Shown: positions 53,585 through 62,272 of the stretch, piece by piece
Layout of the letters: the number at the start of each line of letters is the position of its first letter
How positions within the stretch are numbered: position 1 is the first letter of the stretch
DNA from: an uncultured Prevotellaceae bacterium
GTDB lineage: Bacteria > Bacteroidota > Bacteroidia > Bacteroidales > Bacteroidaceae
Length of the DNA: 64,000 bases
NCBI GenBank assembly: GCA_902771785.1
Contig: CACXYH010000006.1
Coordinates: forward strand, 56,866-120,865
Direction: 5' to 3'
Translations under genes and position numbers: made by a program
The notes under the pieces: model-generated
What the model was told of the DNA's origin: nothing
Databases searched by the model: none
The model's input: only the letters and a program-made list of their open reading frames with translations

Positions 53585-53592
53585 CAAAAGTA
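53585..53592 (-). promoter_or_regulatory. -7 box of the GT4/acyltransferase pair
   Basis: TACTTTTG on the minus strand, 5 bp before the GT4 start codon, which would give an almost leaderless transcript. Confidence 0.5.
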
Positions 53593-53636
53593 TAAAAAAA
53601 CTATGAATTATGAACTATAAATTATGAATTTTTTTG

Positions 53637-53644
53637 TAATTTTG
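53637..53644 (+). promoter_or_regulatory. -7 box of the acyltransferase gene
   Basis: TAATTTTG, 12 bp before the start codon, embedded in AATTATGAA-type simple repeats. Confidence 0.55.
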
Positions 53645-53656
53645 CAAACCAGAGCA

Positions 53657-54631
53657 ATGAAAAGGATAAATTGGATAGACTGGGGCAAGGCCATTGCGGT
53701 GACAACCGTGGTGTTCTGTCATATTCCTCAGTCACAAGAATGGTTCTATTTTCGTTATCTGCAATCCTGCATAATTACCATTTTCTTTTTCATTTCCGGC
53801 TATCTGAAGAATGACCGTGACGATGCTGCTGAGCAGTGGAGCAAGTACTGGCGTTCGCTTGTTAAGCCCTATGTCATTTGTAATCTGCTTGTCTATCCTT
53901 ACTGGTTTGTGAAATTCAGTATGCAGCAAGGGAGTGTGCCTACTGTCCAGGAAGCAGTTAAGCCCATTGTTGAGAGCCTGCTGCTGCAACCATTAGACGG
54001 ACCTCTGTGGTATCTTCCTGCCATTCTGATTATGCATCTGTTGATAGACACTACCCGCAGGTCACGCTATTTTCACGCCATTATGACAGCAATCTGCATC
54101 TTGTCTTTCTTCCTTTATGCCGGCAACAAATATTGGTACTTTGCACCTGAGCTGGTTCCGATGGGCTTGTTCCGGCGTCTACCTTATTATTATATAGGCT
54201 ATCTGATGGGTCGCCAGATGCTGTTCCGCGACGTCAGCATGCCTCGCGATGCGCTAAGGTGTGTCTGCTGCCTTGCAGCAAGTCTGCTTCTCTTCTACTG
54301 GCATTTGGCCGAAGACCATTTCTTGCTGCACATCGCCCTCTTCTATCCCGTCAATTTCCTGTTCCTTTTTGGCGTGCTTAGCGGCTGCAAGCTGCTCGAT
54401 GCCCATGTGCCTCGCTTTGTTTTTCGCCTCTCCGTGGGTACGCTGTTGGTGATTGGTTTTCACATGGTTCTCATTACTTACGCTAACTTTGGCATTGCCC
54501 ATCTGCTGCATGTGGACAAAATTTGTTACCATTGGTATGAGGCATTAGCCCTGTCGTTGCTCATCGTGGCCATGCTCTATCCGCTTATCGCCTTGGCAGA
54601 CAAGCACTTTCCTTCACTTTTGGGTCACTAA
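53657..54631 (+). CDS. membrane acyltransferase, acyltransferase 3 family
   Basis: 324 residues with about ten membrane segments; starts MKRINWIDWGKAIAVTTVVFCHIPQSQEWF (family D-x-GK-A and His), then SCIITIFFFISGYLKND. It shares the family with the gene at 51430 but is not closely similar, and lies in opposite orientation. Probably modifies a sugar of the surface glycan. Array A3 fills the gap to the next, convergent gene. Confidence 0.82.
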   Translation: MKRINWIDWGKAIAVTTVVFCHIPQSQEWFYFRYLQSCIITIFFFISGYLKNDRDDAAEQWSKYWRSLVKPYVICNLLVYPYWFVKFSMQQGSVPTVQEAVKPIVESLLLQPLDGPLWYLPAILIMHLLIDTTRRSRYFHAIMTAICILSFFLYAGNKYWYFAPELVPMGLFRRLPYYYIGYLMGRQMLFRDVSMPRDALRCVCCLAASLLLFYWHLAEDHFLLHIALFYPVNFLFLFGVLSGCKLLDAHVPRFVFRLSVGTLLVIGFHMVLITYANFGIAHLLHVDKICYHWYEALALSLLIVAMLYPLIALADKHFPSLLGH

Positions 54632-54648
54632 TGGCTGAGGCTGATTTG

Positions 54649-54731
54649 CGTTTTGCCATAAAACGCCCTCCGTTTTGCCACAAAACTCAATGCATTTTGC
54701 CATAAAACGGAAGACGTTTTGCCACAAAACG
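54649..54731. repeat. 22-bp tandem array, TTTTG-N3-CAAAA family (array A3)
   Basis: Four 17-bp near-palindromes start at 54649, 54671, 54693 and 54715, spacers CCCTC, CAATG and GAAGA, all with central triplet CCA. It fills the whole 105-bp gap between two convergent stop codons (54631 and 54737). Confidence 0.92.
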
Positions 54732-54736
54732 CAAAA

Positions 54737-55588
54737 CTACTGTTTCACCAAATTGTCTTCAGAATCTTCGTAGTGGTCTGTTTTGTGGAAAATCCGGCTG
54801 ATGCCTCGCAGTTGTATTCGGACGTGATCTATGAAACTTTGCCATAGCGATTGCGTTCCAATGGTTCCGTAGCCGGTAATCGCTTTGCATCGATGGTCGC
54901 GTACGAACTCGATTTTCCCGTATTTCTTGAGCGAAAACGCCATCGAACCGTCCTCGCCTCGGATGATGTCTACCCGATAACCTTCTTTGCGTCCCAATTC
55001 TGCCTCGTAGGCAAAGACCAGTCCTCGCACGGAGAGCTCTGGGCGCTTGAAGTGCTGTATCCAGAGGAAGAGGTCTCGGCTGAGTTCAAACATGCGCAGG
55101 CCCAGTTTCGAGTGTTGCTCGTCGGGGAAATAGCTCCATGTGGCTGAAGCTGCCACTACGCTGGGTTTCATCAGATGTTCCAGCATCACCTCATAGTATT
55201 GTGGCGGATAAAGCGTGTCGCTGTCTACGTCGAAGTAGTATTTCCCTCGTGCATGCTGAAGTCCGCAGCGGCGTGCGTAGCCGCATGAGTGCTGGTACTC
55301 CGTGTAGTAGGGAATGCCCGATTTCTCGTAAATTTCCGCGGTTCTGTCTTTTGAGTCATTGTCCACTCCGATAATTTCCACCGGGTACTTGCATTTGATT
55401 TCGCTCAGCGCCCAAAGACAAGCCTGCAGATGGGTCTCCTCGTTATAGCCGATGACTACAATGGATGCCAGCGGCTTGTCGCTTTGCAGCCGTGCCAGCC
55501 GCTCCCGCGTTCCGTCAATCACCTCCTGTGGCACCTCGCTAAAAGGCCGCCCGTAAATGCTTAGATATTTATCGTACCAGTTTGCCAT
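54737..55588 (-). CDS. glycosyltransferase, GT2 family
   Basis: 283 residues, GT-A fold: LASIVVIGYNEETHLQACLWALSEIK, VDNDSKDRTAEI, and the metal-binding DVDSDTLYPP. It differs from the three GT2 proteins upstream, having an N-terminal extension of 40 residues and a C-terminal amphipathic helix. Last gene of a five-gene operon reading from 59996. Confidence 0.85.
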   Translation of the reverse strand: MANWYDKYLSIYGRPFSEVPQEVIDGTRERLARLQSDKPLASIVVIGYNEETHLQACLWALSEIKCKYPVEIIGVDNDSKDRTAEIYEKSGIPYYTEYQHSCGYARRCGLQHARGKYYFDVDSDTLYPPQYYEVMLEHLMKPSVVAASATWSYFPDEQHSKLGLRMFELSRDLFLWIQHFKRPELSVRGLVFAYEAELGRKEGYRVDIIRGEDGSMAFSLKKYGKIEFVRDHRCKAITGYGTIGTQSLWQSFIDHVRIQLRGISRIFHKTDHYEDSEDNLVKQ

Positions 55589-55636
55589 TGATATGTATAG
55601 TTTTGCTGCGATATAAGTTTTGACCTTCGTTGTAAT

Positions 55637-56674
55637 TTACACCCATCGCATGGCTTTGCCGATCACGTAACAAGTGGCCACGGCAATTGGCGATGGGAGC
55701 TTGCTGAGCGTATAAAACAGCATGTGGAAGCCACGATAGCGCTTGAATTTCAGAATGTCTCTGAAACGAGCCGGGTGCTTGAGCTCATTGGCTATTTCTT
55801 GATTGCTCAGCTTTTCGGAAAACCTCTTGCGATGGCGTAGTGCAACGCATACGGCACGGAATTTGTGCTTTACAACGCGAGCGCAATGAACATCGTAGAA
55901 CGAACGTTCTCTCAGACGGTCGCAACGTTCCGTCATGAACTTGTCGCCTTTAAAGCGTTCTCTGATTTCCCACACCGGAATGACGTCGCGGGCCTGATTG
56001 CCCATGGTAGAGCCTTTGCGGCCTACATAGTTATAGGTGATGTCTGGGAGCAGAACGGCGCGCTTCACTTCTGAGTAGAAGTCGGAAAGGAATAAGGCAT
56101 CTTCATCTTTCCGGACGGAGAAATGAAGGTTGTTTCGCCTCAGGAAGTCGGTACTGAAGAGTGTGTTGCAACTTGTAATTCCCACATGCCAGCGCAAATC
56201 TTGACAGACGAGGTTGGGAAAATCGTCTTCACCCGTTAGCAACATACGGGATGGGTATGTGAATGCGGGTCTGATCTCTCCTGTTTCATAAATGACGATG
56301 CGCATGGAGGCTATTACTACGTCGGTATTGTTCATCTCCGCCTCCTTCTGCATAAGGTCAATGGTTTGCGGTTCAATATAGTCATCCGAATCCAGGAAGT
56401 AGATGTATTTGCCCGTGGCATTCTTAATGATGGTGTTGCGTGCTTCTCCTTGCCCCATGTTCTGGTCGTGCTTCAGTATTTTTATAAGATGACCAAGTGG
56501 ATGCTTCTTCTGCATGTCGCGTACAATGCCCATTGAATTGTCTTTTCCGCAATCGTCTATAGCCAGAATCTCAAGGTTCTGGTATGTTTGATTTAGAATA
56601 GATAATAGACACTTCTCTAAATATGGCTCAACATTGTAGATAGGAATACCAATGGTTATGAGTGGATTGTTCAT
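55637..56674 (-). CDS. glycosyltransferase, GT2 family (tandem paralogue 1)
   Basis: 345 residues from MNNPLITIGIPIYN (an ATG nine codons earlier is an alternative). GT-A motifs: ITIGIPIYNVEPYLEKCLLS, AIDDCGKDNS and DSDDYIEP (metal-binding). The C-terminal third is basic with a hydrophobic end. Closely related to the next two genes, all with the pattern NMGxGxxRNxII...Y(L/I)YF(L/M)DxDD. Sugar specificity unknown. Confidence 0.88.
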   Translation of the reverse strand: MNNPLITIGIPIYNVEPYLEKCLLSILNQTYQNLEILAIDDCGKDNSMGIVRDMQKKHPLGHLIKILKHDQNMGQGEARNTIIKNATGKYIYFLDSDDYIEPQTIDLMQKEAEMNNTDVVIASMRIVIYETGEIRPAFTYPSRMLLTGEDDFPNLVCQDLRWHVGITSCNTLFSTDFLRRNNLHFSVRKDEDALFLSDFYSEVKRAVLLPDITYNYVGRKGSTMGNQARDVIPVWEIRERFKGDKFMTERCDRLRERSFYDVHCARVVKHKFRAVCVALRHRKRFSEKLSNQEIANELKHPARFRDILKFKRYRGFHMLFYTLSKLPSPIAVATCYVIGKAMRWV

Positions 56675-56718
56675 ATTGCTCGGATTTTGTTGAATATTCA
56701 TGTCTGTATCTTATTTGT

Positions 56719-57753
56719 TTATAGCAGGCCTTTCATGCCTCCTATCAGCTTTACGAGTAATAGGGAAACCGAAGACGGAAGAATGCCCAAAAGGCAGAGT
56801 AGCAGGTTCTTGCTCCAGCACTTTCTGAATGAGAGCGTTTTTGATAGCGGCACAGGTGATTTCAGAAGACTATGTAGTTCGCTGTTCGTAAATTTGGGCT
56901 CGATGTATTCTTGTTTTTGAATGATATGGCAAACCATGAAAAAGCATGTCAGCATCACTTTGCACATGCGCAGTGGGAAATATGGCTTGTCTGCGATGCG
57001 GTAGCTGTTTGCTTTTACGTGTTCTACGGCAGCGATTGTCTTTTCTATTTCTTGCTTGTCTATGTGCGTTCTCTTCTGGAAATTTGATAGCGAACCGCTT
57101 CTGCAGATGTACTTGTAAGTAATGTCCGGAAGCATGGAAACGCGTGTAACGTACGACGGCAAGTCCATGTGAAAGGTGAAGTCTTCCCAGAAGTTGGTGT
57201 CGGCGAAGCGAAGCTGGTTTTTCCTGAAGACTTCCATCCTAAACAGTATATTCCAAACAGGTGCAGGCAATCTTCCATATTCTTCATATGCATAGTTCGC
57301 AAATTCGTTTTCTTGAGTGAAGTTGCGTTTGGCATGTTGAAATACGGTAGTATTGTGGTTACCATCAAATTCTTCTATGCGTTCGTGCGAAGCATAAACC
57401 ATCTCGGCATTGTTTTGAATGGCATTCTCATGGAGCAGGGATATGGCATCTGGGGTAATGATGTCGTCGGCATCTAAGAAATAGAGATATTGCCCCTGGG
57501 CTTCGTCGATGATGCGATTGCGGGCAATGCCAATCCCCATATTTCGTGGTTGGTGAATGATTCTGATGTGTTCTCCTCGTGGGTGTGTTTGCTGATACGC
57601 TTGCACAATAGCCATGGAGGTATCTGTGCTACAATCGTCCATGATGAGATATTCGATGCTTGGAAAGGTCTGCGATAAAGCCGACTCAAGCGTCTCTTTT
57701 AGATACTTCTCAGAATTATAGACTGGTATTCCTATTGTCACTTCGTATTGCAT
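56719..57753 (-). CDS. glycosyltransferase, GT2 family (tandem paralogue 2)
   Basis: 344 residues: VTIGIPVYNSEKYLKETLES, IMDDCSTDTS and DADDIITPD as metal-binding motif. The C-terminus carries LLLCLLGILPSSVSLLLVKL, a hydrophobic stretch that may associate with the membrane. Same operon as its paralogues; gaps 12-44 bp. Confidence 0.88.
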   Translation of the reverse strand: MQYEVTIGIPVYNSEKYLKETLESALSQTFPSIEYLIMDDCSTDTSMAIVQAYQQTHPRGEHIRIIHQPRNMGIGIARNRIIDEAQGQYLYFLDADDIITPDAISLLHENAIQNNAEMVYASHERIEEFDGNHNTTVFQHAKRNFTQENEFANYAYEEYGRLPAPVWNILFRMEVFRKNQLRFADTNFWEDFTFHMDLPSYVTRVSMLPDITYKYICRSGSLSNFQKRTHIDKQEIEKTIAAVEHVKANSYRIADKPYFPLRMCKVMLTCFFMVCHIIQKQEYIEPKFTNSELHSLLKSPVPLSKTLSFRKCWSKNLLLCLLGILPSSVSLLLVKLIGGMKGLL

Positions 57754-57765
57754 AATTCTTGCTAT

Positions 57766-58797
57766 TTATAATACGCCTTTCTTTCGGCCGAGAGCCTTGA
57801 TGATTAGCATGAACACAGATGTTGGCTGATGCGCAATGAGCCATAGTGCAAGGTTGGAGGCTCTTTTGTGCTTAAACCGTGCTATGTCTGATAAAGAGAG
57901 AGGAAACTGCATGCATTGGTGTAGCTCTTCATCGGAAAAAGAGGGAGAAATGCGCAGCTGGTGTTTCAGAATGTGACAGATGATGTAGAAGCTGTTCATC
58001 TCTAAGTCGTAGCACATGTATGGGGCATACGTCTTGCTGCGAAAATCGTGGCATTTCCTTTTCAGATAGCCGATGGTCGAGATGTTCTTCAGAATTTCGT
58101 CCTTGTATATGATTTTGCGGTCCTGATAGTTTGACAGCGAGTTCGGATGACAAAGATAGTGATAGGTAATGTTGGGCAACAGTACGGCTCGCCTGACTCT
58201 TATCACCAGTTCGTAGGTGAACACCATGTCTTCCCAGAAAATGGCATCAATGAATTTAAGGCCGTTTTCGCGAAGGAAAGTCAGGTCGGCAAGCCAGTTG
58301 CACACGGAGACTTGGAATTTGCCATAGTTCTTAAATACGTGTTTGGCGAATGCTTCTGGCTGGCACACTGATAAGGCAGAATACACAAACTGCTTTGTCG
58401 GCTCATTGTTCACGTTGTCTATTCTTTCGTATGAGGCATATACGATGTCGGCATCGTTCTGAAGAATAGCTTCTACCATCAGCTCTATGGTGTTTGGCTC
58501 AATCACATCGTCGCAGTCCATGAAATACAGGTAGTTTCCTTTGGCTTCGTCGATGATGAGGTTGCGCGATGGTCCAACGCCCATGTTTTGCTCATTTCGT
58601 AAGATGCGGATGTGCTGGCCGCGGGGATGATTCTTTTGTAATTGCTCGATGATGCCAATGGTTCCGTCGTTTCCGCAATCGTCTACTATAAGAAACTCTA
58701 TGTTCGGATAGGTCTGCGATAAGGCCGACTGCATTGTTGCTTCAATGTAGTCTTTTGCCTGAAAAACAGGAATACCTATAGTGACGGTAGAGGACAT
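57766..58797 (-). CDS. glycosyltransferase, GT2 family (tandem paralogue 3)
   Basis: 343 residues: VTIGIPVFQAKDYIEATMQS, IVDDCGNDGT and the metal-binding motif in the unusual form DCDDVIEPN. The overall sequence aligns along its full length with the two downstream GT2 proteins. A C-terminal hydrophobic stretch (LALWLIAHQPTSVFMLIIKAL) is conserved. Confidence 0.88.
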   Translation of the reverse strand: MSSTVTIGIPVFQAKDYIEATMQSALSQTYPNIEFLIVDDCGNDGTIGIIEQLQKNHPRGQHIRILRNEQNMGVGPSRNLIIDEAKGNYLYFMDCDDVIEPNTIELMVEAILQNDADIVYASYERIDNVNNEPTKQFVYSALSVCQPEAFAKHVFKNYGKFQVSVCNWLADLTFLRENGLKFIDAIFWEDMVFTYELVIRVRRAVLLPNITYHYLCHPNSLSNYQDRKIIYKDEILKNISTIGYLKRKCHDFRSKTYAPYMCYDLEMNSFYIICHILKHQLRISPSFSDEELHQCMQFPLSLSDIARFKHKRASNLALWLIAHQPTSVFMLIIKALGRKKGVL

Positions 58798-58844
58798 GTA
58801 TGGCGGATTTGCTGCAAATATACAAATAAATATTTAAAACAGGC

Positions 58845-59996
58845 TCAATTTTGCTTGAAAACTTCCTTGACGACATGTTCCATCTGTATTTTCCATGACA
58901 GACGGCTTGCTGTTTGGCGTATCTCTGAAGGAGTCATCTTGAAGGTGTCCAAGAACTTGATGATTTCCTCTACGTCGATGGGCGCTTCGCTGGCAGGTGC
59001 TTTTATGACATATGGCTGCTGGTCGAAGTCGCTATCTTGCTCACTATAGATGAAGGGAAGGCCACGTGTGGCATACTCTCGGTTCTTTAGTGTCTTGATG
59101 ACTGTGATTCCACTTCGGTGGCGGGCCAGCGATCCTATGGCAAATTGACATTTGTTGAACACCTCGTCAAGTTCTTGGCCGAACAGGGTGCCGTGGAAAA
59201 TGATTCTTTTCTCGATTTGATACTGCTTGATGATTTCTCGGAAGGCAGGGTAATATGCGGTTCCTTCTTCCATGTCGTGAGGATGAACACCTCCAACGAT
59301 GTGGAAAAACACATCTTTTGGGTTGGTCGCATGCTTGTAATACTCGCCAATACCGGCAATGAGGCGGTCGTATCCATGCCACAGATGCACCTCAGCCACC
59401 CCGATGAGGTGGATTGAACCGTCGGCCGCAGGTTGTGGCTGATGTATTGGAATGCTGTCGAAGTCTACTCCGTTGCTGATTCTGATGGTGCGCTGGCCGA
59501 AAATGCAATCGGCATCAGAGAATGTGACGATGGCGTTCATCTCGCGTGCCAGTTTATGGCGGAATAGCTTGTCAATTTTGAGCTTTAGCTTGATGTTCCA
59601 GGGGAATGTGTCAAATTCATGGTCGTATGGATAAGTAGGAATTTCGGTGACGGCCTTGATGCCTGCTTTGCGCAGGCGGCTAAAGAAGCTGATGAGCCAT
59701 GGATTGGCGTTCTGGAAACTGCGTGCATAGACCATCTCTATGCCTTCATTCACACAATAGTCCAACAGACAGCTGTAATCCGTGCGTTGACGGAGGGCTG
59801 CGAGTAGTCCAGTGCCATAGTCTTTCAGAAGCGTTTCGTCAATGTAGCGGCATCGGTGTCCTTGTGGCGAGAAGCTGTAGTGACACAGCCGGACGTCGTG
59901 CCCGTTCTCGCGCAGTCCTTTTACCTGATAGTGTATTTTCTTTGAGATACCACTGTGCTCCGAGAAACCGTGGAAGACAAGAAATAGTATTTTCAT
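58845..59996 (-). CDS. glycosyltransferase, GT1/GT4-like (GT-B fold)
   Basis: 383 residues. N-terminus MKILFLVFHGFSEHSGISKKIHYQVKGLRENGHDV is that of a GT-B enzyme; IRISNGVDFDSIP and LIGVAEVHLWHGYDRLIAG mark the nucleotide-binding half. The C-terminal E-x7-E motif of classical GT4 proteins is weak (KTLKNREYATRGLPFIYSE). First gene of the five-gene minus-strand operon; a possible TAATTTTG box lies at 60044-60051. Confidence 0.8.
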   Translation of the reverse strand: MKILFLVFHGFSEHSGISKKIHYQVKGLRENGHDVRLCHYSFSPQGHRCRYIDETLLKDYGTGLLAALRQRTDYSCLLDYCVNEGIEMVYARSFQNANPWLISFFSRLRKAGIKAVTEIPTYPYDHEFDTFPWNIKLKLKIDKLFRHKLAREMNAIVTFSDADCIFGQRTIRISNGVDFDSIPIHQPQPAADGSIHLIGVAEVHLWHGYDRLIAGIGEYYKHATNPKDVFFHIVGGVHPHDMEEGTAYYPAFREIIKQYQIEKRIIFHGTLFGQELDEVFNKCQFAIGSLARHRSGITVIKTLKNREYATRGLPFIYSEQDSDFDQQPYVIKAPASEAPIDVEEIIKFLDTFKMTPSEIRQTASRLSWKIQMEHVVKEVFKQN

Positions 59997-60043
59997 AACA
60001 AATAGTTCAAAAAAACAACTGGCTGCTCCTTTATTACATCATG

Positions 60044-60101
60044 CAAAATTACAAAAAAAAAATGAAATAAGCCCTTTTGTGGTTTTTTTTTTGTATTTTT
60101 G
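60044..60101. promoter_or_regulatory. divergent promoter region of two glycan operons
   Basis: Minus strand TAATTTTG at 60044-60051 and plus strand TATTTTTG at 60094-60101; upstream TTTG elements at the proper distance are not evident. Extremely A/T-rich. Confidence 0.5.
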
Positions 60102-60120
60102 CGCTCAAAATGATGATATT

Positions 60121-61125
60121 ATGACGATTGCTTATGTAATGTATCCAGGTGCCTGTTACATGGGAAAGGCTGATGGTAGCAAGATGCAGGCAGAGATATG
60201 GGCCGATGAGCTGTTGCGTAGGGGCCATGTCGTAGAACGAATAAACCCTTGGGGCCATTATGATTGGAAAAAGTTTGATGTTGTTCATGTGTTTGGTTTT
60301 GGCCTCTGGAATTATGATATGATACATTGGGGTAGCGGTATAAATCCAAACTTTGTTTTTTCACCGATTATTGACACGAATACCCCTATGTGGAAATATC
60401 GGTTGGCAACATATTTCGGCTGCTCAAAACTTCGTCTGTTCTCTCAAAACTATATGCTTCGTCAATTGAAGCAGGACGTGAAGTTGTTTTTTGCCCGAAC
60501 ACAATACGAGGCTGACTATTTGTGCAGGGGATATGGCATAGAAAAGCAAAAAGTGGCTATTGTCCCTCTGTCTTTCCGGGAACCGCATTTTAACCCGGCG
60601 ATTGCAAAGGAGAAATTTTGCCTCTTCGTAGGTACCATGACGCAACCACGCAAGAACGTGCCTGCATTGATAAAGGCTGCACAGAAATATGGTTTCCGAT
60701 TGAAATTGGTGGGAAATAAGGGAAACTCTAAATCAGAAGCCGAGTTAAGGGCTATGATAGCTGGTGCAGAAAATATAGAGCTGTTGGGTTTCGTGAGTGA
60801 TGAGGAGCTAAGCAGTCTTTATAATCGGGCAAAAGTCTTTGCGCTGCCAAGTCTGAACGAAGGCGTGGGACTTGTAGCACTCGAGGCGGCCATGCATGGG
60901 TGCAATATCGTGATCACTAAATTGGGCGGCCCGAAAGAGTATTATGACCAGGATTCAGTACAATTGGTAAATCCTTACGATATTGATGATATCGGTCAGG
61001 CAGTCTTGCGGGCTTTGGACGATGATGCGTCTCAACCCCATTTGCGGGAATGCCTTGAACGGAAGTACAATGTGTCGGCTTGTGTAGACCTGCTGGAAGC
61101 TGCATATAGTAGGATTGCTCACTAA
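60121..61125 (+). CDS. glycosyltransferase, GT4 family
   Basis: 334 residues from the ATG at 60121: MTIAYVMYPGACYMGKADGSKMQAEIWADELLRRGHVVE. The nucleotide-sugar half shows FCLFVGTMTQPRKNVPALIKAAQ, KLVGNKG and the E-x7-E segment LNEGVGLVALEAAMHGCNIVITK. First of three plus-strand genes leading to the GlcNAc-kinase-like gene. Base composition is markedly AT-rich compared with the first half of the window. Confidence 0.88.
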   Translation: MTIAYVMYPGACYMGKADGSKMQAEIWADELLRRGHVVERINPWGHYDWKKFDVVHVFGFGLWNYDMIHWGSGINPNFVFSPIIDTNTPMWKYRLATYFGCSKLRLFSQNYMLRQLKQDVKLFFARTQYEADYLCRGYGIEKQKVAIVPLSFREPHFNPAIAKEKFCLFVGTMTQPRKNVPALIKAAQKYGFRLKLVGNKGNSKSEAELRAMIAGAENIELLGFVSDEELSSLYNRAKVFALPSLNEGVGLVALEAAMHGCNIVITKLGGPKEYYDQDSVQLVNPYDIDDIGQAVLRALDDDASQPHLRECLERKYNVSACVDLLEAAYSRIAH

Positions 61126-61135
61126 GTTATTCGTG

Positions 61136-62263
61136 ATGGCGATGAAGCGCATTTGTTTTCTTGTCGATTCTATCTTCACTGTAGGAGGCGTGCAGCGGGT
61201 GACGGCGGTGATTGCCATGCAGCTGGCTAAGGATTTCGATGTGTCTATCGTGACTTTCGACAGACAAGAGGGGGTCGATGTCTCTCTCTACGGACTTGGT
61301 GACGCAGCCATCCATTTCCGCTTCTTCTCATACCCTCGTGTAGAGGGATGGAAGCGGATCGTGTGCAAGGTTTATGGTGGACTTTACGTAAAGTCGCACT
61401 CGCAGTCGTTGTGGTTGTCAAACCTCTATGCGCGTAGCTCTTTTCCTCAGCCCATGCGAAAGGCGTTGGCCCAGGAATTGAAGCAAGGCAATTACGATGT
61501 CATTGTTGGTGTGCATGCTCCATTGGCTGCCCGTTTGGCCACCCTTCGCCCTTATTTGGCAGGCGTCAAATTGGTGGGTTGGATACATAATTCGTTCGAG
61601 GCTCTTTTCGGTGCTGCCTCTGCATATATAGGACCTGAGCGGAAACGGCATTATGTCTATCAGTTCAGCAAACTCGACGAGACCGTTTTGCTGTGCCAAC
61701 ATGATGCGGAGTCCACATTGGTGCCAGGATGTCCTTCCGCCGGAACTTCGCATCGCTTCCTGGCGGTGGGCCGCTTCTCCCACAGGCATAAGGGCTTCGA
61801 CTTGCTGATAGATGCTTTCCGCCTTTTTGCGCAAACCCATCAGGACTGGTCGCTTGACATCGTCGGCGAGGGACCGGAGGAGGAACTCTATCGTTCGAAG
61901 ATTGCGGCCTATGGGCTGGAACAGCGTGTCTTTCTTCATCCTTTTACCACTCATATTCAGGACTATTACAGCCAGGCACAGGTCTATGTGCTGAGTTCCA
62001 GATGGGAGGGCTTTGGGCTTGTGCTGGTCGAGGCAATGGCTCATGGGTTGCCGGTTGTATCCTCTGATTTGCCTACCAGCCAGGAAATCATGGGCGATTT
62101 CGGTATCTATTTCCGCAATGGATGCGTTGACGATTTGGCTGCGAAGCTGCACGAGGCTACTCTAATAGACTGGTCGCACCAATCCGTTGTTGCGATGAGT
62201 ATAGCCCGCCGATTTAATGTAAGTGCAATTACAGAACAGTGGAAACAACTCTTGTTAAAATAG
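61136..62263 (+). CDS. glycosyltransferase, GT4 family
   Basis: 375 residues: KRICFLVDSIFTVGGVQRVTAVIAMQL, VGWIHNSFEALFG, RFLAVGRFSHRHKGFDLLIDAFRLF and the E-x7-E motif SRWEGFGLVLVEAMAHGLPVVSSD. Two ATG codons lie six bases apart (61136, 61142); I take the first. Gap of 10 bp to the preceding gene. Similar N-terminal pattern to the GT4 at 52467 (GG(I/V)(E/Q)R). Confidence 0.88.
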   Translation: MAMKRICFLVDSIFTVGGVQRVTAVIAMQLAKDFDVSIVTFDRQEGVDVSLYGLGDAAIHFRFFSYPRVEGWKRIVCKVYGGLYVKSHSQSLWLSNLYARSSFPQPMRKALAQELKQGNYDVIVGVHAPLAARLATLRPYLAGVKLVGWIHNSFEALFGAASAYIGPERKRHYVYQFSKLDETVLLCQHDAESTLVPGCPSAGTSHRFLAVGRFSHRHKGFDLLIDAFRLFAQTHQDWSLDIVGEGPEEELYRSKIAAYGLEQRVFLHPFTTHIQDYYSQAQVYVLSSRWEGFGLVLVEAMAHGLPVVSSDLPTSQEIMGDFGIYFRNGCVDDLAAKLHEATLIDWSHQSVVAMSIARRFNVSAITEQWKQLLLK

Positions 62264-62272
62264 GAAAGAAAC

